Shown one piece after another: positions 39,605-49,146 of a stretch of DNA of 64,000 bases. The notes under the pieces are model-generated. The model searched no databases. It had not been told where the DNA came from and worked only from the letters and a program-made list of their open reading frames with translations. Numbering within the stretch: position 1 is the first letter of the stretch; each line of letters starts with the position of its first letter. This stretch comes from Mycolicibacterium parafortuitum (GTDB taxonomy: Bacteria; Actinomycetota; Actinomycetes; Mycobacteriales; Mycobacteriaceae). The translations under genes were made by a program, and so were the position numbers. The DNA lies in contig NZ_MVID01000006.1 of the NCBI RefSeq assembly GCF_002086815.1, positions 124,001-188,000 of the forward strand. The letters run 5' to 3'.

Positions 39605-40677
39605 AACTATCTGTGCAGCGCCGTCGGCTCAGCTGGGCCCACGTCATCGGCATGCCGGTCTTGAGGCGGTCTGTAGACCTAACCGCGTAACGACGCCAAT
39701 TCACGCCCGCCCGGACGCCACGTCCCCTCTGGTGCGAACGCAATCACTGCCAAGCCGGACGGTTCCATGTTCTTTACAACCCACGACCCGAGGCTGTGCG
39801 ACCTCATGCACCTCGCCGGCACCCGAAGCTACTGGCCTTCGTGCTTAACGGCATTATCCAGCGAGAGCCACAGCGAACGACCCCTCTGCACACCCATAGC
39901 GTCAAAAGCAGGCGGTGCGTGAGATCTACAACTCCGAAAGCAATCTGCAAAGCCTGGGTCGCGGCGGAAGCGTTCGAGATCGAATTCGTAGAAGTACGCC
40001 AGGGCGGACGTCAGGATCATCGCCGGACCGCTACACCTTGCTGTGTCCTGTGAGTTCCGGCCGATCATTGGACCACCGCGTGTGTTGACGGCGTGCTCCA
40101 CAAATCCGATCGAAAGAACGTTCACCACCGTGCGTTACGTACCAAAGTAAACAACGGACTTGATCGCTTGTCACGGGACGCGGTGCCTACAAAAGTCATC
40201 GGACGCCACCCAGACCTTCTAACGGGTCGTATCGCCCCACACCCGGTCGCTCAGGTCCACACCGGAGCGGTTCAACGACAACTGTGGAACGACCACCACC
40301 ACCCGCAGACGCCGGCGTGCGCAGCGGAACCAACGTCCCGACCCTGATCTACGAGGTCGCAAAGTCCTCACGGAATGAACTGCCAAGTATACATAGGATG
40401 CGTAACTCCTCAGAGGAATTCTGTGCTCGATGCAGAGTCACTGTGGTGCCGACGGACTGTAGTAGGCGACCCACCCAGCCGACCAGCCGATCGCGGCAGT
40501 GCCCGGTGCCCCGTCCGCAGGCCGCAACCGCACAGGGCTCAACTGCACAAGTTCAACGATTACCAACGGGAAGCACCATTCGTCTATCGCCGAAGCATGC
40601 AAATATTGTCGTTACATAACTAAACGACCGCCAGCTGTCGGCGATGTCTGTGCCGTATTTCGCCGAGCATCAATCGT
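39605..40677. other. Gene-poor gap, only unconvincing ORFs
   Basis: About 1.07 kb lies between IS21 and the leftward sugar-transferase gene. A minus-strand ORF at 39829-40128 (99 residues, containing AMILTSALAYFYEFDLERF) has no ribosome site and no family that I recognise. Other short ORFs look random. The stretch may be decayed coding DNA. Confidence 0.4.
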
Positions 40678-42168
40678 CTAATAGGCGCCGGAATGACTGA
40701 GCATCGCCCTGACTGTTTTGATTGCGATGATTAGATCCGAAATCATCGACCAATTTTCGACGTAGAACAGATCAAGGCGAACCGTATCTTCCCATGACAG
40801 ATCAGAGCGGCCACTAACCTGCCATAACCCCGTAATCCCAGGTCGAACGAGAAGTCGTTTCATTGCATGATCGTCATAGGTTTGAACCTCGCGGGCCAGA
40901 GGAGGGCGTGGGCCAACGACGCTCATGTCCTGCTTAAGCACGTTGATGAACTGTGGGAGTTCATCGATGCTGTACTTGCGCAAGATTCTACCAATTCTCG
41001 TCACCCTTGGGTCGTCCCGAATCTTGAACAGTACCCCGCCTTCACTTTCGTTAAGCGCTGCAAGTTTCACAACCATTGAATCAGCACCGACTACCATCGT
41101 ACGGAACTTAATCATTTCAAATGGCTTGCCGTCGAGGCCGATGCGCTCCTGCCTATAAAAGACCGGCCCACGACTCGTCAATTTCACAGCCGCAGCGATA
41201 AGTAACAGAAAGGGAAAACCCAGCAACAGTACGGTGCTCGCGAACACGATGTCGAATAAGCGCTTTTCGAATCTCTTGGCGCCATTGTATCTCGGCTTGT
41301 CGACGTGAATCAGAGGAAGCCCAGCCACAGGGCGAATCTGTAACCGCGGGCCCGCTATATCGACAACACCGGGGGAGACCAGCAAGTCAATATCCAACTT
41401 TTCGAGTTCCCATGAGAGATCCCGGATCCCGCGACCGTCCAGGCGCTCAGTCGCGGTGACGGCGACAGCGTGGCTCCCTGTGATGCGTACTGCATCCACG
41501 ACGTCTGATTCGTCGCCATACGTTAGGACCGAGCCTACGCCGGGGACCTCAATCGTCGGGCGGTGCATTGGACCGGGTATGCAAGCCCCAACCACCTGGT
41601 ACTCGGATCCTCCATCACGAGCCAGCGACTTGGTGAGGTCGCGGACAGCGGAGGGGCTACCCACCGCGAGCACGCGCGTAATACAGCTGCCGTTTCGCGC
41701 TCGTGCGCGAACGACTATCTGGCGAGCAAACCAGCGCCCCAAGGTCAAGAAAAGCAAGCCTGCGGGCAGCGCGATCACAAGGTATCCCCGGGCAATCTCC
41801 AGCTTGAAAAGCATAGAAGTAATGGCTACGCCACCGAAAACGGATAGTGTTGCGATCCATACCCGGCGATACTCCTCGGCGCCCGACCCTATGACGCGGG
41901 TAGAACGCGACCTGTTGATACTGAGGGCCAAAACCCACAGGATCGCGATTATGACCGAAACCGCGCTGTAGTCGAGACTCTGGTACGTGGGCACGGCTTC
42001 CGACACCGCACCAAAGCGCAACCACTGTGCCAACCCGACTGCGAGCACGACCCCTAAGAAATCAACCGCTACCAGCCGAAGCGCATAACTTTGCTGCCAA
42101 GTCGGGATTTTACCCCGAACCGGCACGATATTTGCTGACACATCTGGCTGATCATTTATCGCCGTCAT
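40678..42168 (-). CDS. Undecaprenyl-phosphate sugar phosphotransferase
   Basis: This 496-residue protein resembles WcaJ/WbaP-type polyprenyl-phosphate hexose-1-P transferases that start repeat-unit synthesis. Four N-terminal helices and a CoA-binding-like Rossmann domain (LAVGSPSAVRDLTKSLA) precede a fifth helix and the catalytic domain: YRQERIGLDGKPFEMIKFRT, LRKYSIDELPQFINVLKQDM, VGPRPPL and VRPGITGLWQVSGRSDLSW. ATG 42168 follows a GGGGGC site; the extra upstream in-frame start is unsupported. The sugar is probably glucose or galactose phosphate by family, not proven. Confidence 0.92.
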   Translation of the reverse strand: MTAINDQPDVSANIVPVRGKIPTWQQSYALRLVAVDFLGVVLAVGLAQWLRFGAVSEAVPTYQSLDYSAVSVIIAILWVLALSINRSRSTRVIGSGAEEYRRVWIATLSVFGGVAITSMLFKLEIARGYLVIALPAGLLFLTLGRWFARQIVVRARARNGSCITRVLAVGSPSAVRDLTKSLARDGGSEYQVVGACIPGPMHRPTIEVPGVGSVLTYGDESDVVDAVRITGSHAVAVTATERLDGRGIRDLSWELEKLDIDLLVSPGVVDIAGPRLQIRPVAGLPLIHVDKPRYNGAKRFEKRLFDIVFASTVLLLGFPFLLLIAAAVKLTSRGPVFYRQERIGLDGKPFEMIKFRTMVVGADSMVVKLAALNESEGGVLFKIRDDPRVTRIGRILRKYSIDELPQFINVLKQDMSVVGPRPPLAREVQTYDDHAMKRLLVRPGITGLWQVSGRSDLSWEDTVRLDLFYVENWSMISDLIIAIKTVRAMLSHSGAY

Positions 42169-42295
42169 AAAGCCCCCCACGCGTCTCCCCCTCTGCGCAG
42201 GAACTTTATCGCACACGACACGCGCTTCTCAACCGGAGAGAGTCGGATCGCTTGACGACCAGCAGCCCTTAGCCGGCCGAGATATCGTCTCGAAC

Positions 42296-42838
42296 TCAGG
42301 CCCGCACCTTGTCCGGCCCACACAGGTCGATGACTGGCGGGAGGAGCATAGCGATCTTCTCACCGACCGACCTGAATACCTCGGGAGCTTGCCCCATGGG
42401 ATCCACGACATCGACTCGCTCCTCTGCCCCCAACTGAGAACGAAGGGGGGCAAGTTCGTCCACCGACCGCGGACTCCAGCGTTGCGACAGTTGAGACGCC
42501 TCCGAAAGCATGAAGGTTCGGTTGAGCTTCCAGGGCGCGAGCTCCAACACTTCGTCGCGATGGGCGGCTGTCATGGTGACTATCAAATCGGCACTTGCGG
42601 CTATCTTGGGCGTGAGTTGACGCGCCCTGAAGCCCGCGGGATCACCCCCTAGTTCTTCGAGCACGCGCGTAGCACTCGGGTGGATGGCTTGGTCGATTAC
42701 TGCGCGCGTGCCCGCGCTCGATGCGACGAAGTCCGGAATTTGGCGGGTTGCCGCGTACGCCTTGCTCAACCTCTCCGCCACTGGCGAGCGGCAGATATTT
42801 CCCGTGCAAACGAACAGGATGTGCAGGATTCCTCCCAA
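42296..42838 (-). CDS. Low-molecular-weight protein tyrosine phosphatase
   Basis: This 180-residue Wzb-like phosphatase has the P-loop CTGNICRS at residues 11-18 (Cys11, Arg17) and the general-acid pair Asp146-Pro147 in VDVVDPMGQ. It should dephosphorylate the tyrosine tail of the BY-kinase encoded at 61239-62723, controlling polymer length or export. The only in-frame start near the P-loop is TTG 42838, overlapping a GGGAGGA sequence, so the start is uncertain by a few residues. It lies 127 bp upstream of the sugar-transferase gene on the same strand. Confidence 0.9.
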   Translation of the reverse strand: MGGILHILFVCTGNICRSPVAERLSKAYAATRQIPDFVASSAGTRAVIDQAIHPSATRVLEELGGDPAGFRARQLTPKIAASADLIVTMTAAHRDEVLELAPWKLNRTFMLSEASQLSQRWSPRSVDELAPLRSQLGAEERVDVVDPMGQAPEVFRSVGEKIAMLLPPVIDLCGPDKVRA

Positions 42839-43163
42839 GATGGGGTGCCCCGAAGCACGCAGCCTTGACCTTCGGCTCTAGTTAGGCTGTCTCGGGTTCC
42901 GATATCGTAGCCGCAGGGCCAGATCCTCACGGAAGGGCCCACGCCACAGCAATGAGCCATAAAGCTGCAGGAACCGTTTTGGCGGATGTCGACCACCTTA
43001 TATCCGCGCGCCAGGCGCGCGATCCGAAATCGGTGCAGCTGTACAGAGCGTCGGACAAGCCATGCCCGTCACGGTGGATTGCTTTCAGCTAGACTCGGGC
43101 CCGGCGCGTGACACTGTTAGAGACTTCAGTCAACACGATTCTGACAATTGCATCACGCTACAG

Positions 43164-43184
43164 GAACTCGTTACGAGTTCTTTT
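43164..43184 (+). promoter_or_regulatory. Leader hairpin with T-tract, possible attenuator
   Basis: GAACTCGTTACGAGTTC is a near-perfect inverted repeat (43164-43180), followed directly by TTTT. In RNA it could form a short terminator-like hairpin about 65 nt before the dehydrogenase start. It could equally be a protein operator. Confidence 0.45.
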
Positions 43185-43187
43185 GGA

Positions 43188-43234
43188 CGGATTAGGCGGG
43201 GAACCGGAAGTTCCCTCAATCGGATTAGGCGGGG
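43188..43234 (+). repeat. Tandem 14-bp repeat in leader
   Basis: CGGATTAGGCGGGG occurs at 43188-43201 and again at 43221-43234, a 33-bp period. Between them GGAACCGGAAGTTCC (43200-43214) can form a hairpin. The second copy includes the only SD-like sequence before the TTG start at 43247. Confidence 0.7.
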
Positions 43235-43246
43235 GCACAGGGTCCA

Positions 43247-44524
43247 TTGAAGATTGCGATTTTAGGACTTGGATACGTCGGCATAACAGCTGCCGCGTGT
43301 TTAGCCAGCCAGGGTCATAGTGTGATTGGCATCGATCCCAACGAAACGAAGGTAGATGCCGTGCTTGCCGGACGGTCACCGATCGCCGAACCCTTGGTAC
43401 GCGAGCTAATCGACAGGGCGAGGAAAGACGGTCTTATAACTGCAAGCACAACTCTTGTTCCTGAAGTCGCGCTCTGCGAGCTTGTCATAGTCTGCGTGGG
43501 CACGCCTAGCGCGGTCGATGGGTCACACAACATGACATATATCGCTGAGGTATCTCGCCAAGTAGCGGAGTTGGTCAAGGCGAACCCTGAGAGTCGACCC
43601 ACGGTGGCATATCGGTCGACCATCAAGCCCGGATCGATGGACGAGCTCATCCAGCCCATCTTCGAGGGCATCCTCGGACAAGAATCGCGCCGCGTCGAGC
43701 TCGTTTACTATCCCGAGTTTCTGCGCGAATCTACGGCCGTCTCGGACTACTTCTCACCGCCCAAGATCGTTATTGGAACTCAGAACGGTGAGAAATGCGC
43801 TGCTTTGGACGTAATCAACGAAGGCATAGAGGCCCCTCGGTTTTATGTCAAGTATCGCGAGAGTGAGATAACTAAGTTCATCGACAATTCATTCCATGCA
43901 GTAAAAATTACATTCGCGAACGAGATCGGGCGAGTATGTAACCACCTCGGCATAAGCCCCGACATCGTCCACAAGATCTTCGTTTCCGACACAAAATTGA
44001 ATATCTCGCCGCAATATTTGAGGCCGGGCGGGCCATTCGGAGGTTCCTGCCTACCAAAGGATGTCCGGGCCCTGCAATACATTTCCCGCATTTCCGGGAG
44101 TCAGACCCACCTAATCGATTCGCTAATTACCTCCAATGAGGCGCATAAGTCGTTCGTCTTTAGGTTTGCCACAGACGGACTCAAACACGGTGCAAAGGTA
44201 CTTCTTATCGGCATTGCGTTCAAAAATGCAAGTGATGATCTAAGAGAGAGTCCCAACGTTGATCTAGCTAGGATGCTGATCACCGCTGGATATCAATTAG
44301 CGATATTCGACCCGCACGTCACTCCCCAGAACTTGATTGGCCAGAACTTGGGGGTCCTTTCGAATTCACCATTCATCCGAGAGTTACTCGTGGACCAGGA
44401 GGCGATTGAAAGCACCGAATGGGATCTAGTGATCGATTCGCGGGGTTCAGCCGGCGAGTACAAGCTCGAGGCTTCTCGAACGGTGGATGTGAACAAACTC
44501 ATGCTGCGCAACAGCAGCAGTTAA
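43247..44524 (+). CDS. Nucleotide-sugar 6-dehydrogenase, AlgD/GDP-mannose type
   Basis: This 425-residue enzyme oxidises C6 of an NDP-hexose to a uronic acid with two NAD+. The N-terminal Rossmann loop is KIAILGLGYVGITAAACLA, and the catalytic Cys lies in GGSCLPKDVRALQYI (about residue 268), the exact form typical of GDP-mannose dehydrogenase AlgD. Further motifs are CVGTPS, YRSTIKPGSM and YYPEFLREST. UDP-glucose or another sugar cannot be excluded. The TTG start at 43247 is the only initiation codon before the first beta strand. The product would be an acidic sugar donor for the polymer. Confidence 0.88.
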   Translation: MKIAILGLGYVGITAAACLASQGHSVIGIDPNETKVDAVLAGRSPIAEPLVRELIDRARKDGLITASTTLVPEVALCELVIVCVGTPSAVDGSHNMTYIAEVSRQVAELVKANPESRPTVAYRSTIKPGSMDELIQPIFEGILGQESRRVELVYYPEFLRESTAVSDYFSPPKIVIGTQNGEKCAALDVINEGIEAPRFYVKYRESEITKFIDNSFHAVKITFANEIGRVCNHLGISPDIVHKIFVSDTKLNISPQYLRPGGPFGGSCLPKDVRALQYISRISGSQTHLIDSLITSNEAHKSFVFRFATDGLKHGAKVLLIGIAFKNASDDLRESPNVDLARMLITAGYQLAIFDPHVTPQNLIGQNLGVLSNSPFIRELLVDQEAIESTEWDLVIDSRGSAGEYKLEASRTVDVNKLMLRNSSS

Positions 44525-44734
44525 CTTTTTGATCTTGCCACCGCGATTCATGAAATACAGGCCGGAAAACTTCAAGTTGGATGCGAACGACATGTCTCAG
44601 CTGAAAGTCAAAGTTCGCTAAACTTCACGTATCGTTCGTAACGAGTACAGGCGACAATAAACATAACTTTCACGCAAACCTATCAGCCATGAATACGTGC
44701 GGCGGCTAGCGTCAGACCACAGTAGGAGTCAGAA

Positions 44735-46531
44735 TTGCGTGTCCACCCTACATTGCGTGCCGCAACACGCTTAACGCCTCGGATGGTTGCGTTCCAGATC
44801 AAACGCAGCGTAAGGGGCAAGCTGGTTCCAAGGTTCCCGAATGTCTACGACCGGACGATCCGCCGCACCGCGTCGAGCTTGCCGACGCCAGAGTTCAGCG
44901 ACAAAATGCCCCCAGACCTCGCGCACTTTGTCGGCGAATATTACCGCCATAATGACGAAGAACTAAAGGATGCGGCCTGTGGTCGATTTACGCTACTGGG
45001 ACGCGCAGTGGATTTCGGGTCAATACAAGACATTGATTGGCTGTTTCTACACCCAGACGAGGGCGACGGCCTTTGGCGGATGAAGTTTGCGCAACTCAGC
45101 ATCTTGCATTCGCTTATTTCGAGCGCAAACGAGGCACATCACTACTCGGCGCGCGCCATATTGAGGCGTTTTGCGGAGTTCCGCACCTTCGAGTCAACCG
45201 AAGCGTTCGCTACCTGTTGGTCACCATATGACACATCTCATCGAATCCTAGCGACCCTCAGCGGGCTGGCAATTGCCCGAATGCGAGGACATATCGGAGA
45301 AGATGTGCGGGCGGAAATAGAGGATTTCATTCGCCTAGATGCTGGGTTCCTATGGCGAAACGTCGAGCATGAAATGCGCAATAATCACACGGAACGCAAC
45401 CTTGCAGCTCTATGTTTCTATCATCTTGCCGCCAATTCAATATCGCCATCACGTGCTCGACGGCTCGATCGAGAAGTCAATCGGATCATTTCTGCGACCG
45501 TGCTTGCTGACGGCATGCAAGCCGAACGCTCGGCGATGTATCAGGGTCTGACTGTGATGTCTCTTCGGATCTTCGCTGCGTGTCACTTTCTGTCCGTGGC
45601 GACACGTGACTTAGCGCGAAAGCGGGCAGATGCCGCCGCTGGCGCTTGGATGTTTCTCACACACAACGATGGAGATATCGCACTCTTTAACGACAGCTGG
45701 TTCGGTGAAGTTCCACAGCCAACGGCAGTCCTTGACACGGATAAGGTTACTTTGCCGCTGTCCCTCCCGGACGCGGGATATTACCGATTGTCTTCCGGGC
45801 CAATCGAAGCACTCTTCGATGCAGGTGAAATTGGGCCCCGGTGGAACCCCGCCCACGGTCATCCTGATTTTTTAGCGCTCGAGGTAGATGCTTTTGGCCG
45901 CCGCTTCATTGTTGATCCCGGAACTTCTCAGTACTCGCCCGGCCCTCAGCGGACATATGAACGGTCGGGTCAGAGTCATAATGGCCCTCACTACCAGGGT
46001 GTCGAAACTGTTGAGTACCACGGCAGGTTTAAAGTCGGAAAGTTCCTCCGCGCGGAGCCGCTTTCGGAAGTCGATCTGTCCAATATATCCGTCGACACAT
46101 TAGGCGGTCACATTCGCACCTCCGCCGGTGTATGCATTCGAATCGTGTGCGCCCTACCGAGTGGAGGGTTGCTCGTCATCGATCGTTGGATGTCATCCCG
46201 ACCTGCAGGCGCCACGAATCTGCTCATTCCAGATTCTTGGACCATTCAGCATCGGGGCGAGGCTGTAGAAGCGCGCTCGGCAGAAGTTACGACTGAGGTG
46301 GTCGTGTTTCAGGGACGGCTGAGGGGGCTCGAAAAGCGTACGTGGGCTCGCCGATACTTCCATGCAGAGGGAGCTGTTGCGGTCATGCTTGAACCGACAA
46401 TCGGCCCATCCGGAGCGCAAGAACTCGCCTTCGGGATCGGAGTCGTGCTGCAATCTGAATTATCCGCCGTCCACGCCGAGGTGACTAACCAGCTCACATC
46501 AGCTATTAAGGCCGGTGTTTTCACCCGATGA
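44735..46531 (+). CDS. Heparinase II/III-like polysaccharide lyase-family protein
   Basis: This 598-residue protein has an alpha-helical toroid N-terminal half and a C-terminal beta-sandwich, as in heparinase II/III and alginate-lyase families. The segment EMRNNHTERNLAAL provides the expected Asn-His pair, YQGLTVMSLR follows, and the beta domain shows HGHPDFLALEVDAFGRRFIV, DPGTSQYSPG and SHNGPHYQGVE. No signal peptide is evident, which is usual for members in bacterial exopolysaccharide loci. TTG 44735 has AGGAG six bases upstream. It may cleave or edit the acidic polymer made by this locus. Confidence 0.85.
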   Translation: MRVHPTLRAATRLTPRMVAFQIKRSVRGKLVPRFPNVYDRTIRRTASSLPTPEFSDKMPPDLAHFVGEYYRHNDEELKDAACGRFTLLGRAVDFGSIQDIDWLFLHPDEGDGLWRMKFAQLSILHSLISSANEAHHYSARAILRRFAEFRTFESTEAFATCWSPYDTSHRILATLSGLAIARMRGHIGEDVRAEIEDFIRLDAGFLWRNVEHEMRNNHTERNLAALCFYHLAANSISPSRARRLDREVNRIISATVLADGMQAERSAMYQGLTVMSLRIFAACHFLSVATRDLARKRADAAAGAWMFLTHNDGDIALFNDSWFGEVPQPTAVLDTDKVTLPLSLPDAGYYRLSSGPIEALFDAGEIGPRWNPAHGHPDFLALEVDAFGRRFIVDPGTSQYSPGPQRTYERSGQSHNGPHYQGVETVEYHGRFKVGKFLRAEPLSEVDLSNISVDTLGGHIRTSAGVCIRIVCALPSGGLLVIDRWMSSRPAGATNLLIPDSWTIQHRGEAVEARSAEVTTEVVVFQGRLRGLEKRTWARRYFHAEGAVAVMLEPTIGPSGAQELAFGIGVVLQSELSAVHAEVTNQLTSAIKAGVFTR

Positions 46532-46740
46532 ATCAGCCCAAGTTCGACGCCGCATCATATTTGAAGCGGACAGATGCGAACCACGCCCAAGAATATTGAC
46601 TTCAAGGAATCCCGCCCTCTTGAGTCAAAACTACCGCCTGCTTTATCGTCAACTCACGTGTGAGCACCGCTCGGGGTCGCGATGGCGCGAAGTTGCAGGC
46701 AATGGTCGTACGCGATGACACTGAATAGAAGGAGTTCATT

Positions 46741-47646
46741 ATGCCACCAAGTCCGCACGCAGGATCATTTCACGGAGAAACCCAATTTGCGATTCCCCCA
46801 GCTGAATTGACGGCGCCGATCACTCCGCGCCGACAGAAATTCTACAGATATCCCCTAGGCGCACGAGTCGCTGCAGTCCGCGACGGCATTCAATCTATGC
46901 GCAGCCGACGCTATATAGCAGCATTCGCCGCAAGCGCGGATGGTCGGCGTTCTCTGCAGATATTCAATGCTCTATATGATCAGCAGCACGGTCAGACAGG
47001 CGTGATCGTGTGCAACGGGCCGAGTCTCAATAAAACCGACCTTTCCCCACTCGCAAACGTGCCGTATATCTTGATGAATCGCGGATATTTGCTTGCCGAC
47101 CGCCTACCAGCCCCCCCGATTGCCTTGTGTGTCAGCGCACCGCTCGTACTCGAACAGTACGGCAACGAAATCGCTGGACTGGAAACGAATCTCTTCCTCT
47201 CGGCTGAGCATAGACAGCACATGGCGCGTACAGACCGCGTGGCCTACACCGCCATGGATCTCCGCTGGCAATTTGCCACTCGGATCGGTAGTTCATTGTT
47301 CCCGGGGTACACAGTGACGTTCCTCGCCCTCCAACTCGCCTACCATTTCGGTTGGACGAAAGTATTGATCATCGGTATGGACCATCGCTACTCCGAGGGC
47401 GGAAATCCGCGGGTGATTGCAACTACCCAGGGCAGTGACCCCAACCACTTCGATCCAAACTATTTTGGACACGGCTCCAAATGGGCGTGGCCGGCGCTCC
47501 AGATGAACGACCATTCATACAAACTCGCCCGACATGCCTATGAATCAGTCGGGCGACGCGTCATCGACTGCACCGTCGACGGTGCATGCGACGTTTTTAC
47601 GAAAGGTGACTTTGCGAAGGAAGCCGTGAATCTGCCGTCGGCTTAG
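46741..47646 (+). CDS. DUF115/MptE-like putative glycosyltransferase-associated protein
   Basis: This 301-residue protein carries the motif IVCNGPSLNKTDLSPL, then MNRGYLLADRL, and YHFGWTKVLIIGMDHRYSEGG, which define DUF115-type domains and are shared in outline with bacterial sialyltransferases of the GT42 kind. Such proteins occur in surface-polysaccharide loci. It could transfer a CMP-activated sugar, which would connect to the CMP-sugar synthetase gene at 53131-53793; this link is speculative. It is six bases upstream of wzx and has a GAAGGAG ribosome site. Confidence 0.75.
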   Translation: MPPSPHAGSFHGETQFAIPPAELTAPITPRRQKFYRYPLGARVAAVRDGIQSMRSRRYIAAFAASADGRRSLQIFNALYDQQHGQTGVIVCNGPSLNKTDLSPLANVPYILMNRGYLLADRLPAPPIALCVSAPLVLEQYGNEIAGLETNLFLSAEHRQHMARTDRVAYTAMDLRWQFATRIGSSLFPGYTVTFLALQLAYHFGWTKVLIIGMDHRYSEGGNPRVIATTQGSDPNHFDPNYFGHGSKWAWPALQMNDHSYKLARHAYESVGRRVIDCTVDGACDVFTKGDFAKEAVNLPSA

Positions 47647-47651
47647 CAAAG

Positions 47652-48977
47652 ATGAGTCGAAATAGGCCGGCCCGAAATTCGCTCACATACATCGGCGTTG
47701 CTGCGATCCAGCGGGGCGCGCCGTTCCTTCTGTTACTGGTCCTTGCGGCTTTGGTCCCAGTTGCCGAGTTCGGACAGTTCGCAGTCTTGGCGTCTATCTA
47801 TGGTCTCCTCGCCTCCGCTGCAACGTTCGGAATGGAAAGTGTAGCGTTCCGGGGCTTCTTTACCTACGATTCGGAAGACCGCACGGCGCGCTTCTATAAC
47901 ACGCTCGCGAAGTTCAGTTTTGCGGGACCTTTAGCACTGGGCGTAGGGATCTCTGCGGTGCTCATATCGTCTTCGGACAAGCCGCTCAATATCCCAGTTG
48001 GCTCCGTGATCGCAACAGTTGCCGGAGCGTGTCTGTTCGGTGCGGGCAGCACGGTCCCCCTCGCTCTGCTCCGTGCGCGGGAGCGCGTCGTTGCATACGT
48101 CGGGGTCGTTCTGCCTCCGGCCTTGATTATGGCCGGAGTAAAGTTCTGCCTCTGCGGCCTATTCGGCTATGGCGCCGCCGGCTGGGCCGTTGGGGACCTA
48201 ATCGGTGGCCTCAGCGCGATGATCATCGCGTTACCGTTCCAGCGTCGTTTCCTGACCGGTCGAAATACATCTCGGGCAGATCTCAAGGAAGCGCTCCGCA
48301 TAGGCATTCCCTTGCTCCCCCATGTGCTGTCGGGATGGGCCCTGAACTTATCGGATCGCTTGGTGATCGCCGCGATACTAGGCACGGCCGCTGCCGGCAA
48401 GTTTGCCTTCGCAGCTCAACTCGCAATGATTGTCACAGTGCTCGCCGTCGAGATTAATCGGGGCGTTTTACCAATGTATGGACGTGTCCTTCAGGATTCC
48501 AACCCTGAGCGACTGCGTCGGGTAGTCGAGATCCAGCGGATTGTCTCACTACTACTCGCGGCTGGTGTCGCTGTCGTTGGCACGCTGATTGTTGTCACGC
48601 TCGCGCCAATGGACTACCGGCAGTCAGCCAAACTCATCCCCATCCTTACGCTGGCGTCATGTTTTTACTGCTTATACCTGATTCCGATGAACCACCTCTC
48701 GGTAATCGCTGGACGCACGTCGCGAATGGCGTTCATTACGGGCTTTTCCGCGGCGATGAACATCACGCTCAATATCGTGCTGTTGCCGTTCGCCGGCATC
48801 GCCGTTGCCGCATATTCCACGCTGATCTCGTACTTTGCGCTTTTCGCGCTTACCACGTCCTACTCGGGAAATTACACGGGCACATCGTGGACACTACGCT
48901 CGAAAATGTGCGTCGGCGCACTCTGCACGGTCGTCGTGGCAATGGTCGTCTATACGGGCACCTTGCCTGACGCTTGA
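47652..48977 (+). CDS. wzx: Polysaccharide flippase (Wzx)
   Basis: This 441-residue MATE/MOP-type membrane protein has about 12 hydrophobic helices (FLLLLVLAALVPVAEFGQFA, VIAAILGTAAAGKFAFAAQL and others). It has the conserved start of Wzx-like flippases, including an N-terminal Arg-rich loop. It should flip the lipid-linked repeat unit across the cytoplasmic membrane. The ATG follows the DUF115 gene by six bases, giving one transcript with the dehydrogenase, heparinase and DUF115 genes. It converges with wzy. Confidence 0.88.
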   Translation: MSRNRPARNSLTYIGVAAIQRGAPFLLLLVLAALVPVAEFGQFAVLASIYGLLASAATFGMESVAFRGFFTYDSEDRTARFYNTLAKFSFAGPLALGVGISAVLISSSDKPLNIPVGSVIATVAGACLFGAGSTVPLALLRARERVVAYVGVVLPPALIMAGVKFCLCGLFGYGAAGWAVGDLIGGLSAMIIALPFQRRFLTGRNTSRADLKEALRIGIPLLPHVLSGWALNLSDRLVIAAILGTAAAGKFAFAAQLAMIVTVLAVEINRGVLPMYGRVLQDSNPERLRRVVEIQRIVSLLLAAGVAVVGTLIVVTLAPMDYRQSAKLIPILTLASCFYCLYLIPMNHLSVIAGRTSRMAFITGFSAAMNITLNIVLLPFAGIAVAAYSTLISYFALFALTTSYSGNYTGTSWTLRSKMCVGALCTVVVAMVVYTGTLPDA

Positions 48978-49146
48978 TCGCGCGCGGCAGCAGGAGCACC
49001 TTCGGCCGGCCTCTGCCGCGGTACACCCCACATACCGATTCGAAGCCTCTCGCGCCGCGGATACTGGTTTCGACCAGCGGTCAGGGACAGCTCGACCGGC
49101 GCACAATGCTGCAGACTCCGGTTGTCAAAAGGAGTTGATTGCCGTC

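Larger units (their letters stand above)
42839..43246. other. Divergent regulatory region
   Basis: This 408-bp divergent spacer lies between the phosphatase gene and the nucleotide-sugar dehydrogenase gene. It contains the hairpin with T-tract (43164-43184) and a tandem 14-bp repeat (43188-43234). No gene is seen. Promoters for both directions are expected here. Confidence 0.5.

Noticed and set aside
39829..40128. 99-residue minus-strand ORF in the gap after IS21
   Set aside because: No ribosome site, no family recognised and no supporting neighbours; kept only as a note in the gap entry.
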